Assembly (NCBI RefSeq): GCF_024868665.1
Contig: NC_079901.1
Span: forward strand, 2,896,673 to 2,960,672
Length of the DNA: 64,000 nt
From: Triplophysa rosa
Taxonomy: Eukaryota > Chordata > Actinopteri > Cypriniformes > Nemacheilidae
Direction: 5' to 3'
Every line of letters starts with the position of its first letter. Within the stretch, counting starts at the first letter, position 1. The position numbers were made by a program, and so were the translations under genes. Below the pieces are notes generated by a model. That model made no database searches, had not been told where the DNA came from, and saw only the letters and a program-made list of their open reading frames with translations. Positions 1 through 9,490 of the stretch are shown piece after piece.

Positions 1-57
1 CAATCACCCCGAGAAGCCTGGTAGGAACGTCAGGAGCCGTTCCTAGAGGGGGGATTC
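1..57 (+). repeat. 3' internal end of an upstream Gypsy copy, with polypurine tract
   Basis: A purine-rich tract (agaggggggatt, about 45-56) sits directly before the TG of the LTR at 58. That is where the plus-strand primer tract of an LTR retrotransposon lies, so this stretch is read as the end of another element's internal region that continues left of the window. Position-based inference; the body of that element is not visible. Confidence 0.5.
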
Positions 58-567
58 TGTCAACATTCTACCTGTTTCGGCCACCAGAGGCCCCCATTGT
101 GCTTTTGTTTGGTTCCTTTGTTCCCTTCGTTTTTAGTTATTGGGTTCACCTGTGTCTTGTTTTCCACCAGTGTATTTAAGCCCTCTGTTTTCTTTTGTTC
201 TTCGCTCCGAGTTTGAGTTTGAGTACCCCTTACCCGTGGACTTCTTTGTGGAACTGTGGACTTCTTTGTGGAACTGTGGACATTATCCTTTTGTGTTTTC
301 CTTTGAAAAAAACCTTTTTTGATTTTTGGACCTTGTTTTTGGTTTCCTGAGTTTTTCCATTTTTACATTGTGCATTTTCTACCTTTTTTGTGAGGAATTA
401 TTCTTTGGTTGTCTGAAGGATTTTATATTGGTCCAATAAACTGCTTTATGTGACTTACTGTGTCTGCCTTACCTTCTGGGTTCAACCCTCCTCCAGTGGC
501 TAAACCGGTTAAGTGACGGTTTCTAACACCGGAGACCGTCACTTAAGTTCTAGGCTGGGTCCTGACA
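58..567 (+). mobile_element. Gypsy (sushi-like) LTR
   Basis: 510-bp long terminal repeat beginning TGTCAACATT and ending CCTGACA. It has a TATA-like tatttaag near 171 and an AATAAA at about 434. It is identified by a partial second copy at 4894-5179 that starts at the same base, and by a Gypsy gag starting 16 bp downstream. It carries an internal duplication of about 22 bp (tggacttctttgtggaac twice, about 237-275). No canonical TGG primer-binding site is obvious after the 3' end, so that boundary could be off by a few bases. Confidence 0.85.
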
Positions 568-583
568 GAAACTCGGAGCCATC

Positions 584-1423
584 ATGAACCCAGAGGCAGC
601 CAGTACCCAGGATGTCATTGCCACGTTGTCTCATCATGAGGGGGCAGTCCAGCGTCATGAAGCCATGCTGGCTCAGCAAGAGGCCTTAATGGCGAAACAC
701 TCGCAACTTCTGTCGGAGATGCTGGCATCCATAAGACAGATGTCTGATCGACTTCCCCACGCAGCTCCGGCCGCCTCAGCATCGGCAAATCAAGTCCCCA
801 TGGCAGCTAACCCTCTGGCTGAGCCCCGTCTTCCACCTCCTCAACGATTCTCAGGTGACCCGAGTTCTTGCAAGGGGTTTTTAACGCAATGTGCTCTCTC
901 CTTTGAACTACAGCCCTCCTCCTTTCCCACGGACCGGGCTAAGATGGCCTACATCATCACCCTGCTGTCCGGGAGAGCACTGGACTGGGCCACTGCGGTG
1001 TGGGAGGCCCAAAATTCCTGCTGCACCAGCTATTCTGCCTTTTTGGGAGAGTTTAAGAGAGTCTTCCAACACTCGATCAGTGGCTCGGAGGCGTCCAAAC
1101 AGCTTCTGACTCTCCAACAGGGCCGTTGCAGTGTGACCGATTATGCCATCCAATTCCGCACGGTCGCAGCAGGGAGCGGTTGGAACGATGAGGCGCTCAG
1201 GGTATGTTTCCTGAGGGGTCTCTCCCACACCATTCAAGATGAGCTTGCCACACGGGAGCCGTCTGATGATCTCCAGTCTCTTGTCAAGCTGGCCTCGCGC
1301 ATCGACAACCGCCTGAGAGAGAGAGAGAACTCAGTCGCACGCCTCTCTGTCCCTTCCAGTCCAGCCCCAGCTCCGAGTTCTCACCTCCATTCCCACCAGC
1401 TTCTCCAGAGCCCATGCAGCTAG
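584..1423 (+). pseudogene. Gypsy retrotransposon Gag (capsid region)
   Basis: 279-codon open frame starting 16 bp after the LTR. Residues 1-60 are Gln/His-rich and probably coiled-coil. Residues about 85-250 form a retrotransposon capsid domain of the sushi/RTL type (LPPPQRFSGD, then ALDWATAVW, then FKRVF, then LRVCFLRGL). Gag packages element RNA in cytoplasmic particles. The frame ends early at a TAG (1421-1423). The expected CCHC zinc knuckle lies just downstream in another frame, so a single-base indel around 1350-1410 has broken a gag that should continue. The start ATG is the first after the LTR and fits the family. Related Gags were domesticated in mammals, but nothing here suggests domestication. 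Confidence 0.85.
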
Positions 1424-1569
1424 GGGGCACCCGCATCTCCCAGGCCGAAAGGGATCGCCGGATGAGAGAACGCTGTTGCCTGTACTGTGGCAAACCGGGC
1501 CATCTCCGCTCTGCCTGTCCCGAGCTCCAGGGAAACTTCCCGTCCCGTGCAGCCCAGGGAGGACTGTGA
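1411..1569 (+). pseudogene. Gag zinc knuckle, out of frame
   Basis: Reading frame 1 encodes a C-x2-C-x4-H-x4-C nucleocapsid knuckle ([14 protein letters not shown], 1477-1518), which binds the element RNA. The frame closes at TGA 1567-1569. The gag body is in frame 2 and the protease in frame 3, so two separate indels now split what is normally one continuous gag-pol frame. Confidence 0.8.
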
Positions 1570-2880
1570 CGGGGAACATAAACTCCTCCCAGCCATCCAA
1601 CTCCCGTTTGCTTATAGCAGTCACCCTTTCCTGGGACCATCGAGAGCTACCCCTTCAAGCCTTGGTAGATTCTGGGGCCGCGGGAAATTTCATGGACTGT
1701 ACCTGGGCGAAGAAGAACGGCATTCCCTCGGACTCTCTAGCCACTCCATTGAGGGTCACGGCGCTGGATGGGAGACCTCTGGGACCGGGGTTAGTTACCC
1801 AAGCTACTGTCCCTCTAGGGCTGGCAGTTTCCCAACACCAGGAAGTGTTAAGCTTTCACATCATTCGTTGTCCTGAGTTCCCCCTCATCCTAGGTTACCC
1901 CTGGCTCCACGACCACAACCCTTACATCGACTGGTCCGTGGGGTCGATTAGGCAGTGGGGCCCTACGTGCCAGGCTACCTGTATCTTCTCGAGTTCCCCC
2001 GGCCCTTCTCCCGAGAATGTAGAACACATCGATCTGTCCCGAGTTCCCCAGTGTTACCATGACCTCAAAATGGCCTTCAGCAAACAGAAGGCCACCACGT
2101 TACCACCCCACAGATCCTATGATTGTTCCATCGAATTGCTTCCGGGCACATGTCCCCCCAGAGGCAGGATTTTCTCTTTGTCTTCCCCTGAACGAGACGC
2201 CATGGACTCCTATATTAAGGATGCTCTGGCAGCGGGTCTTATTCGTCCTTCCACCTCTCCCGCAGGAGCAGGATTTTTCTTCGTGGCCAAGAAGGATGGA
2301 GGGCTACGCCCGTGTATTGATTACCGAGGACTCAACGCTATCACGGTTCGTAACCGGTACCCCCTTCCTCTCATGGCCACAGCGTTCGAACTACAGCAAG
2401 GAGCATCCTTCTTCACCAAACTTGACCTGCGGAACGCATACCATCTCTTACGGATCAGGCAAGGTGACGAATGGAAAACTGCTTTCAACACCCCCACCGG
2501 CCACTACGAATATCGGGTGATGCCCTTTGGCCTGACCAACGCCCCGGCTGTGTTCCAGGCCCTTATTAATGATGTGCTCAGAGATATGCTCAACCTCTTT
2601 GTGTTCATTTACTTGGACGACATCCTCATCTTCTCGAGCTCCCTCCAGGAACACACAGAGCAGGTCAGAAAAGTGCTCAAACGCCTCCTGGACAGTCATT
2701 TGTATGTGAAACCCGAGAAATGTGAGTTCCATGCTTCTCGGGTGCAGTTCTTGGGATTCATTGTGGAACCTGGTCACATCCGGATGGACCCCAAGAAGGT
2801 AGAGGCAGTGACAGACTGGCCCACCCCAACGTCTGTCAAAGAAGTTCAGCGATTCCTCGGCTTCACTAACTTCTATCGAC
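1570..2880 (+). pseudogene. Gypsy Pol: protease and reverse transcriptase, 3' truncated
   Basis: Open in frame 3 from upstream of 1570. The aspartic protease is marked by [12 protein letters not shown] (about 1660-1695). The reverse transcriptase shows [34 protein letters not shown] (first catalytic Asp), [14 protein letters not shown] and [11 protein letters not shown] (YLDD catalytic pair, about 2610). Homology stops at FLGFTNFYR at about 2880, where the sequence jumps into LTR-like DNA. The RT thumb, RNase H, integrase and chromodomain region are all missing. The frame itself runs on to 2930 over LTR sequence, which is not pol. Non-functional remnant; family assignment firm. Confidence 0.9.
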
Positions 2881-2930
2881 CTTGTTTTTGGTTTCCTGAG
2901 TTTTTCCCATTTTTACTTTGTGCATTTTGA
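2878..2930 (+). repeat. LTR internal fragment fused to truncated pol
   Basis: About 50 bp matching LTR positions 328-378 (ccttgtttttggtttcctga onward) follow the broken pol directly. Pol and LTR share the trinucleotide gac at the joint, as expected for a deletion between pol and the 3' LTR through microhomology. The match ends at about 2930, so the rest of the 3' LTR is also lost. Confidence 0.75.
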
Positions 2931-3164
2931 GTTAATCACAGTTTGAAACATGCCGCTTCCTGTTTCCTGCAGGTGGCGCTATAACAGTATCTGAATATTA
3001 CCATGTAGATGTCTTCAGGCCAGGACTTTTATCAAACGTGTGATGTCTGGGTGAAGTCTGGGGCCTGTTGGACATTGTATGCCTGAGTTACAACAACTTC
3101 CTGTTCATGGCGAGACGCCAAACTTTGGCAGGCCGCCAGGGTCACGTTCCCCCACAAAAAGTCA
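2931..3164. repeat. Unclassified fish interspersed repeat fragment
   Basis: Contains phrases such as cagtttgaaacatgccgc, gcaggtggcgctataac and caacttcctgttcatggcg that I associate with a high-copy non-coding teleost repeat, possibly the family also seen at 63236-64000. No ORF, no terminal repeat and no duplication were found. The class is not known to me. Confidence 0.4.
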
Positions 3165-3425
3165 GGGCAGTCGTGGTCTAATGGTTAGAGAGTCAGACTC
3201 ATGACCAGAAGGTTGCCGGTTCGATCCTCAGGGCCGGCGGGTAACGACTGAGGTGCCCTTGAGCAAGGCACCTTACCCCTACTTGCGCTGCAGTGATAGC
3301 TGCCCACTGCTCCAGGTGTACGTGTGTTCACCACTTGCTGAGCGTGTGTTCACTACTCTCTGGATGGGTTAAATGCAGAGTCACATTTCGGGTGTGGGTC
3401 ACCATACTTGACAAATAATTGAATT
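3165..3425 (+). mobile_element. tRNA-derived SINE, HE1/V-SINE type
   Basis: The head resembles a tRNA with pol III A box (tggtctaatggttagaga) and B box (ggttcgatcc). The conserved central body follows (actgaggtgcccttgagcaa), then the typical tail (gatgggttaaatgcagag, gggtcaccatacttgac). A second copy of the same subfamily is at 23543-23808. It would be mobilised by a partner LINE. The box-B region is intact but the element is old. Confidence 0.9.
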
Positions 3426-3730
3426 AAAATTTAAAATTAAAATAGAAAGAACAACAGGGTAATAATATAAACGCACTTGAAACTTTGAATAATTTATCGT
3501 TTTTAACAGCAAATTATCATTAATATTATATAACTATTAATTAGGCTACATTTATAAAAACAACCTTTTTCAAAGCGCAACACAAAAAGGGAATATCGGG
3601 CTAGCCTGTAGTAAAAGTGTTTGGCTGTTGTACAACTACTGGGCCGCTTTAGTGAATCGGCAATGTCTTAGTGTTTCGTGCGAGGAAAACCAACATGTTC
3701 ACTTTGTCTGGTATTAGCGAGGCTCTTAAC
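3426..3730. other. No feature recognised
   Basis: AT-rich sequence without a convincing ORF, terminal repeat or tandem array. Confidence 0.5.
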
Positions 3731-3850
3731 TAGCGATGTGCACGAATGTTCAAATACTGGATCCGCAATAGCTATTCGAATAAAAATGCTATTCGAATAT
3801 TCGTATTTTTCATAAGAATAAAAACTGCGTCACCACAGGGTTAAGTTACC
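3731..3850 (+). repeat. hAT-like transposon left end
   Basis: Starts with TAGCGATGTGCACGAAT, followed by repeated ttcgaata motifs. This is typical of teleost hAT termini (TAGGGATGTGC...). No matching right end with an 8-bp duplication (ctcttaac) was found, so only the left end is claimed. Confidence 0.5.
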
Positions 3851-4679
3851 TCTGCAGAAGACCCTAGAGTTGTTACGTCTTATTTAACACTTCTTCCCTT
3901 CATCTGTAATGAATTTATAATATACAGAAAATATAAAAAATCATATGTTCCTAAATCTTTGTTCAGATCGCAAGCTAGTTTAAATATTTTAAGTTTACAC
4001 ACCGGATGCTCGGATTGCATTTTATATTCTTTAGATTATATTCGTAACATTCGTTAGATGTTATGCGCGCGTGCGCAAATTGTTTAATATGATTTCTTGC
4101 CTGTTATATACAGGATGAACGGAGCGTCCCGTGCGCAGCTCGCGCCCACATGTGCTTTCATAGCGACACAGCGTGTACAGCACTGCTGCCTGTTTACATA
4201 CAGTACAAATGCGAGTTTGTATTACGTTATTTTAAATACGTTTATGAGCGTATAAAAGCATGGATTATTTCATTAGATTTCTTTTATCTGCATTTTTCTG
4301 TTCTCTTTCTGTAGCGCGAGTCATAGACAGATTCAGTGTATGTTGCTGTGAGAAGAGAAGGTTCACACAGTTCAAGAGAGAGTGATTGACAGCGTGATGC
4401 GATCGATCGTTTCCACCCAACAATAGAATATATACAGTTTTAGGTATGACATGATGTGTTTATTGAGCTTTAGTTCATTTAACTTTTCTTTACAACAACC
4501 TTTTGAAGTCGAATCTCACTATTATATTTTATATTTACAAAAATACTGTAGGTATATTTTAGCAGCTGTTTGATTTGGGGTAAGTTTTACTTTTTGATAT
4601 TATTTGTTTTTCTGAGGGTCTAGACTACATGCAGCTACTATCACTTGACGCAAAAAAAAACAGCAGTGGATGGCGTTAT
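3851..4679. other. No gene; probable transposon interior
   Basis: AT-rich DNA with some CpG-containing stretches (around 4060-4160) lying between two hAT termini that do not pair. No coding motif recognised. Confidence 0.4.
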
Positions 4680-4763
4680 GGATATATCGTCATTTTTATC
4701 GTTATCGCAACAAATACCAGGAATTATCGTGATAGAGTTTTAGGGCCATATCACCCATCCCTA
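4680..4763 (+). repeat. hAT-like transposon right end
   Basis: Runs through atcgttatcgcaacaaatac and ends with gggccatatcacccatcccta. This closely resembles the right end of the complete hAT at 61492-62392 (gccatatcgcccagcccta). The L2 LINE starts at the next base. Left partner not found. Confidence 0.6.
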
Positions 4764-4893
4764 ATCAAGACTAGACTACTGTAATGCACTGTTAGGTGGT
4801 TGCCTGCAGGCTTATTACAAAAACTCCAACTGGTCCAAAACGCGGCAGCTCGAGTTCGTACATGTACAAAAAAGTATGAACATATTAGCCCGG

Positions 4894-5179
4894 TGTCAAC
4901 ATTCTACCTGTTTCGGCCACCAGAGGCCCCCATTGTGCTTTTGTTTGGTTCCTTTGTTCCCTTCGTTTTTAGTTATTGGGTTCACCTGTGTCTTGTTTTC
5001 CACCAGTGTATTTAAGCCCTCTGTTTTCTTTTGTTCTTCGCTCCGAGTTTGAGTTTGAGTACCCCTTACCCGTGGACTTCTTTGTGGAACTGTGGACTTC
5101 TTTGTGGAACTGTGGACATTATCCTTTTGGAAAGTACCCTTTTGTGTTTTCCTTTGAAAAAACCTTTTTTGATTTTTGG
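4894..5179 (+). repeat. Gypsy LTR fragment inside the LINE
   Basis: Matches LTR positions 58-329 from the exact LTR start (TGTCAACATT). It breaks off at gatttttgg, where LINE sequence resumes. It carries a small extra block (ggaaagtacccttttg) relative to the first copy. There is no target duplication and LINE bases are missing, so this looks like a deletion/repair product rather than a clean insertion. Confidence 0.85.
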
Positions 5180-5323
5180 CCTATAAAGCATCGCGTTAAC
5201 TTTAAAATCTTGCTTATTACCTATAAAGCCCTACATGGTTTAGCTCCTCAGTACTTGAGTTAACTCCTCCCTGTATTACAGTCCTTCACATGCATTATGC
5301 GCTCAGGCGTCCTGTCCTCTCAC

Positions 5324-5370
<47 letters not shown>
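5324..5370. repeat. (GT)n microsatellite
   Basis: About 21 GT units with one GC interruption near the start, within the LINE 3' region. It creates spurious Cys/Val ORFs on both strands. Confidence 0.95.
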
Positions 5371-5371
<1 letters not shown>

Positions 5372-5579
5372 TATGTCTATGTGTGTTAGTACATGTGCAT
5401 ATTGTGTGTGTGGAGTGTTTTGTATGTGGGTATGTCTGTCTTCTTTGTTTTCACCTTTTTCTTGTTTTGCAGGTACAACTTTAATTGGTTTGCTTATAGT
5501 CAATATGTCTTATATACAGCTGCTTTGTAACAATGAAAATAGTAAAAAGCGCTATATAAATAAAGTTGAGTTGAGTTAA

Positions 5580-5928
5580 AGGCTTGTCCAAACCGGGACG
5601 ATAATCGTGCGCGTTTATCGTCGACGTTTAACGCCTCATGACTAAACAAAGGGTGCCAATGTGAGTGTGCACACCGACGCGCAAAACACCATGCGTAAAA
5701 GCGTTATTTAAAAAAAAAGCCTCAGGCGTGACTCATACTCAATTTTCGCCTACTATATAGTATGGAAGTAGACGTTTTCGGACGCAGCTTACATGTATAA
5801 ATTGTTTTTCTTCTGTGTCCCATATTCTGAGTTTCTGCGCGAGAGTTTCTTTCGATGTGGCGGCATTTAACCATAATTCATTGAGAAACTGAGCATAAAA
5901 CAATACACGATATATCGTCCCAGCCCTA
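5580..5928 (+). repeat. hAT-like element, right-end portion
   Basis: Ends with acgatatatcgtcccagcccta, the right-terminus type of the TAGGGCTGGGCGATA group of fish hATs. The body has atcgtgcgcgtttatcgtcg. The left end is not found, and the candidate duplication gcacacat is not seen upstream. Confidence 0.5.
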
Positions 5929-5946
5929 GCACACATACATAGAGCA

Positions 5947-6418
5947 TAGTGATGTTTCGTTCGTGAACGAATCGTTCTTTTTGAGCATGTGAGTCTCGTT
6001 CAGCAATCAGCAGAAAGCGGATGCAAAGCGCAGTTACAGGTAGGCTACTTTGCACGCGTGTTTATTTAAAATACATAAACTTCACGTTTAACATAATCCC
6101 AGATTTATGAATGTGTAAATGACCGAACAATTTTTAATTATGCAGAAAAACCTTGTGCGTTAGTCATCTGAACCACTTATTTAGAGTTATTTTATTTATT
6201 TAATGAGTAGATCAGAGACACACATTTTAATAAAGCCTGTAATCAGTTTATACGTCCATTAACACGTTCGTTGACATAACACAACTCTTTTTTGCCACCT
6301 GCTGGCGTATTATAGAAATGGTCACTGAACGAATCAGTGAACGAATCTGAACGAATCATTTTGGTGAACGAACTGAAAAAGAACGAATCACTCAAATGAA
6401 TCATAATTCCCATCACTA
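5947..6418. mobile_element. hAT MITE, 472 bp, complete
   Basis: Left end TAGTGATGTTTCGTTCGTG and right end ATAATTCCCATCACTA. The subterminal regions are rich in gaacgaatc in both orientations. It is flanked by perfect 8-bp duplications atagagca at 5939-5946 and 6419-6426, which define a hAT insertion. No transposase ORF, so non-autonomous. Confidence 0.88.
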
Positions 6419-6426
6419 ATAGAGCA

Positions 6427-7959
6427 CTATGGTTAACACAGAAGCGCAAACATGCATCACATGCCAGAACTGTTGCAGAGACTGTTATGAGAGAAAGTGG
6501 GGCTCTGTTGTCACTGCGCTCACGTGCAGTGTGTGTCAACTTGCTAACGGAAAAAGAGAGAGCGAGAACGCACAGTATCAATTCTGTGCACATGCGTATT
6601 GGAACCCTTTCAGATTTTTCAGTATCGATACATATCAAAATATCTATCTATATTATAACACTAGATGACATGCATTTTCAAATTGCAAAACTAGCCAATC
6701 GCAAAGATCGGGATCGGGGGATATGTCTGCAGTGTGAGCATTCCGCAAGGCGTTAGAAACGGAGCTTCGTTTAATAATTACAATTTAATACCAAACCCTC
6801 AAAAAGTGGACGGATTACAGCGAGTTCACTCAGCTCTGTGACGCTTTGATAGAGAAGACAGGTTGCGTCTGATTTCTTCCTTCATACAGTGCCCTACCGG
6901 AGCTTTACAACAAACTTAATGACACAGATCTGTCCACTAACACGACAGAGATGCTGATTTTCCCTTTATTTCAAAGTGAATGTTCACATATACAGTATAC
7001 TGTATATGTGAATACCACAGAGTGAACTTGCAGTATTGTGTTGAGTGTTTTACTTTTGAGGCAGTGTTGAATGAAGTTCTGTTATTCTGTCTCATGAGGA
7101 CAAACTCCTGTCCAGCTGCAATAAAAGCATTTAAACTATACTTCATTGATAAGGTCAGGTCAGGTCAACTTTATTTGTACCCGAAGGTAGATTTGATTTG
7201 TAGTGTTCATCACAAACATTAAACAAACATTGTATAATATAATAAAAATGTTTATAATGAAAAGTGCTTTAAAGTTCCCAGCATTACTAAAAAACCAGCT
7301 TGGACTAAAAACAATAAATAAACATAATAGAAATGTAAAATAAATAAAAAGGTTTGTTTAATAAAAATAAATAAAGCATTTGAACCTAGCAGCCATTTTA
7401 ATGTTTAATCGAATCCTGCTATTTGAATTAGTTGAAAAGACTAATTCTGTCATTATGTTTGCTACAATATGTTAGGCTATCATTTACAGTATGCTGAACT
7501 GTTAAATAGTAATATTTTAATAACCGTAATAATATACCTGGAGCCATAGTCCGGCATGGGTCCTATTTGGTAAACCTGCAGTAATTGAAAGAACACCCAA
7601 CCCGTCACCCGACAGCAGCACTAATTTCATTCCGTACCCGACCCTACCATTTGACATACACAGGACGTAGATGTATACATTTACACAAAACCATTTATTT
7701 ACAACAAGCAATAATTTAACTGTGATAGACAGAATATTAAATAATTTATATTTTTAGAGTTTTGGTAACAACCTAAACTAATACCTACTAGCTAGTAGCT
7801 AACAATATTGGATCACTGTTGGTTGTTTCTCCCAAAACTCTGCAACACGCTAAAAGCTATGCTGCCATCAAAGCTGAATGAAGTGTAATGCAGGAAAGAG
7901 ACCGGTAGCACCATGGTGAGCTTAAATGTTTAATTAAGTTGTGATAAGAGCAAAGAGTC
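6427..7959. other. No gene; includes a palindrome and a LINE-tail-like patch
   Basis: No convincing coding sequence. A 29-bp near-perfect palindrome centred on acagtatactgt lies at 6987-7015. At 7150-7200, ggtcaggtcaggtcaacttt resembles the reverse of a LINE 3' tail. Runs of A/T-rich low-complexity sequence follow to 7500. Confidence 0.4.
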
Positions 7960-7967
7960 GACTCAAG

Positions 7968-8950
7968 TAGGGATGCACCGAAACGATAATTCTTGGCCGA
8001 AGCCGAACATTATGTGAAACACTTGGCCGAAGAATACCGAACACCGAACATAGTTTTTTGCATTTCTTCTATTTATTAAGCCATTTTTTTCACTATTGCA
8101 CAAACTGAATAGTCAAAATGTGCTTTTTATAATTTGTCTGGCTTTTCAATAAAATACAATACAATTTAATATAAAATTGAGCAAAACAAAGTAAATTCAA
8201 ACAAAAAATTGAGCCCGCTCCCTTCATGAATAGCCTACATTAATTAGGCCTATAACTGACTGCTAAAAGAATCTAATGTAAGTTACTCTGTACCCCTACA
8301 ACAAAACAGTTCTTTAAAAAGTGTCATTCCACATTAGGCCTATAAATTAAAAATACGAATAAACTAAAACTGTTGGATTATTATAGGCTACATTGCAAAA
8401 TGATTTGAGAAAAAAAAACATCCAATACAAGCAATTCTGACGGATGCTGACTGACAACCATTTCAGTTCACGTCTCTCCTCCAAACTCCCACAAAAGCTG
8501 ACTGTCACTGTTCTCTCAGAAGGTGCACAGAACATACTTTGACAAGTTGTTTAGTACAGGGAACTGTGTGTACGCGACCACTGTATGATGTCAAAGGATG
8601 TCGCGAGCGGCGGGGCTACTGTCAGACAGCCCGCTTCCGTCTGAAGTAAAGTTACCGACCGGTAAAGACGCTTTCATTTGGAAATTTACTTCCGTGCGGC
8701 AAGTCCCGTGCTGTGTCTTTCTCTGACACTTTAAAATGCTCCACACACGCACACACGCACAGCCAAAATGTTTGCGGCAGTAATAAAGCGCACGCGTTTC
8801 TCTCTCTCTCTGTGCTGGTTGCTGCTTGATCGTATCACGAGTCATGTTTAGTCAAATTTATTCGGCCACTTCACATATTCAGCCGAACTTGCGTTTTTTT
8901 GCTATATTCGGCCGAACATTTTCGGTGGCCAAACATTCGGTGCATCCCTA
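7968..8950. mobile_element. hAT element, 983 bp, complete, non-autonomous
   Basis: Inverted ends TAGGGATGCACCGAA and TTCGGTGCATCCCTA. Subterminal repeats of the ggccgaa type occur near both ends (about 7993-8050 and 8861-8940). Perfect 8-bp target duplication gactcaag at 7960-7967 and 8951-8958. The interior has no transposase motif. Confidence 0.93.
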
Positions 8951-8958
8951 GACTCAAG

Positions 8959-9109
8959 TGCTCGCTCAACCGCACCGTCCCTAAACCGCACCGTGCTCTG
9001 GCACAGTTCAGATTTCCTAGTGAGAGTACGGGACATCCCTATGGGACATTCCACTTTAGTACAATGGTCATATAATAAGGTAGGTTCAAATGCTACCGAT
9101 GGGCAGCCC
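8959..9109. other. Short unassigned segment
   Basis: Contains a repeated aaccgcaccgt motif. It probably belongs with the segment after 11693 to a degraded hAT that ends at 12016, but no left end was found. Confidence 0.3.
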
Positions 9110-9317
9110 GCATCTTATGGAGCGAAAATTGTGCCTAAACTTAAACAAATCCAGCGTTTTGCAAACAAACACAACCTTTTTTGCAAAAGAAACTAAACTC
9201 TGAAACAAACAGAAAGCGTTTTACAAATACATAATGCAATTCGAGAGAAAATGCAAAGGTGTAACATATAAATGTACTGTGTTTAAGTCTCACCTTTTTA
9301 TGAGATTCTCTCAGCTT

Positions 9318-9490
9318 GATTTTCTCACAAACGTGACGTCCAGATTTTCTCACAAATGTGATCGTCCAGATTTTCTCACAAATGTGACCGTGCAGATTTT
9401 CTCACAAATGTGATCGTCCAGATTTTCTCACAAATGTGACCGTGCAGATTTTCTCACAAATGTGATCGTGCAGATTTTCTCACAAATGCA
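9318..9490 (+). repeat. 26-bp tandem array in the left arm
   Basis: About seven copies of a 26-bp unit (gattttctcacaaatgtgay plus cgtcca or cgtgca). Units vary between atcgtcca and accgtgca endings. Confidence 0.9.

Larger units (their letters stand above)
4764..5579 (+). pseudogene. L2-type LINE reverse transcriptase C-terminus and 3' tail
   Basis: Before the interruption the frame reads RLDYCNALLGG-like, then PAGLLQKLQLVQNAAARV and YEHISPV. After it, PIKHRVNFKILLITYKALHG and LAPQYLS. This is the conserved C-terminal region of L2/CR1-group LINE ORF2. The middle (about 25 bp, including the expected LHWL) has been replaced by a Gypsy LTR piece at 4894-5179. A (GT)n tract follows, then a 3' tail ending gcgctatataaataaagttg, also present in reverse at 38461-38600. 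Frames are broken; no activity is expected. Confidence 0.8.

Noticed and set aside
1284..1640. Minus-strand ORFs opposite Gypsy gag
   Set aside because: Shadows of the gag coding sequence, whose plus-strand frame has clear capsid motifs.
3165..3240. tRNA gene
   Set aside because: Followed by the conserved V-SINE body and tail and repeated at 23543; it is a SINE head.
3731..4763. Single hAT element from 3731 to 4763
   Set aside because: The flanking 8-mers (ctcttaac and atcaagac) do not match and the two termini belong to different end types.
5290..5579. Cys/Val-rich ORFs across the (GT)n tract
   Set aside because: Translations of simple sequence.
9318..9490. CRISPR-like array of 26-bp repeats
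   Set aside because: Repeats are directly adjacent without unique spacers, and an inverted array exists at the other end of the same element; the window is vertebrate DNA.
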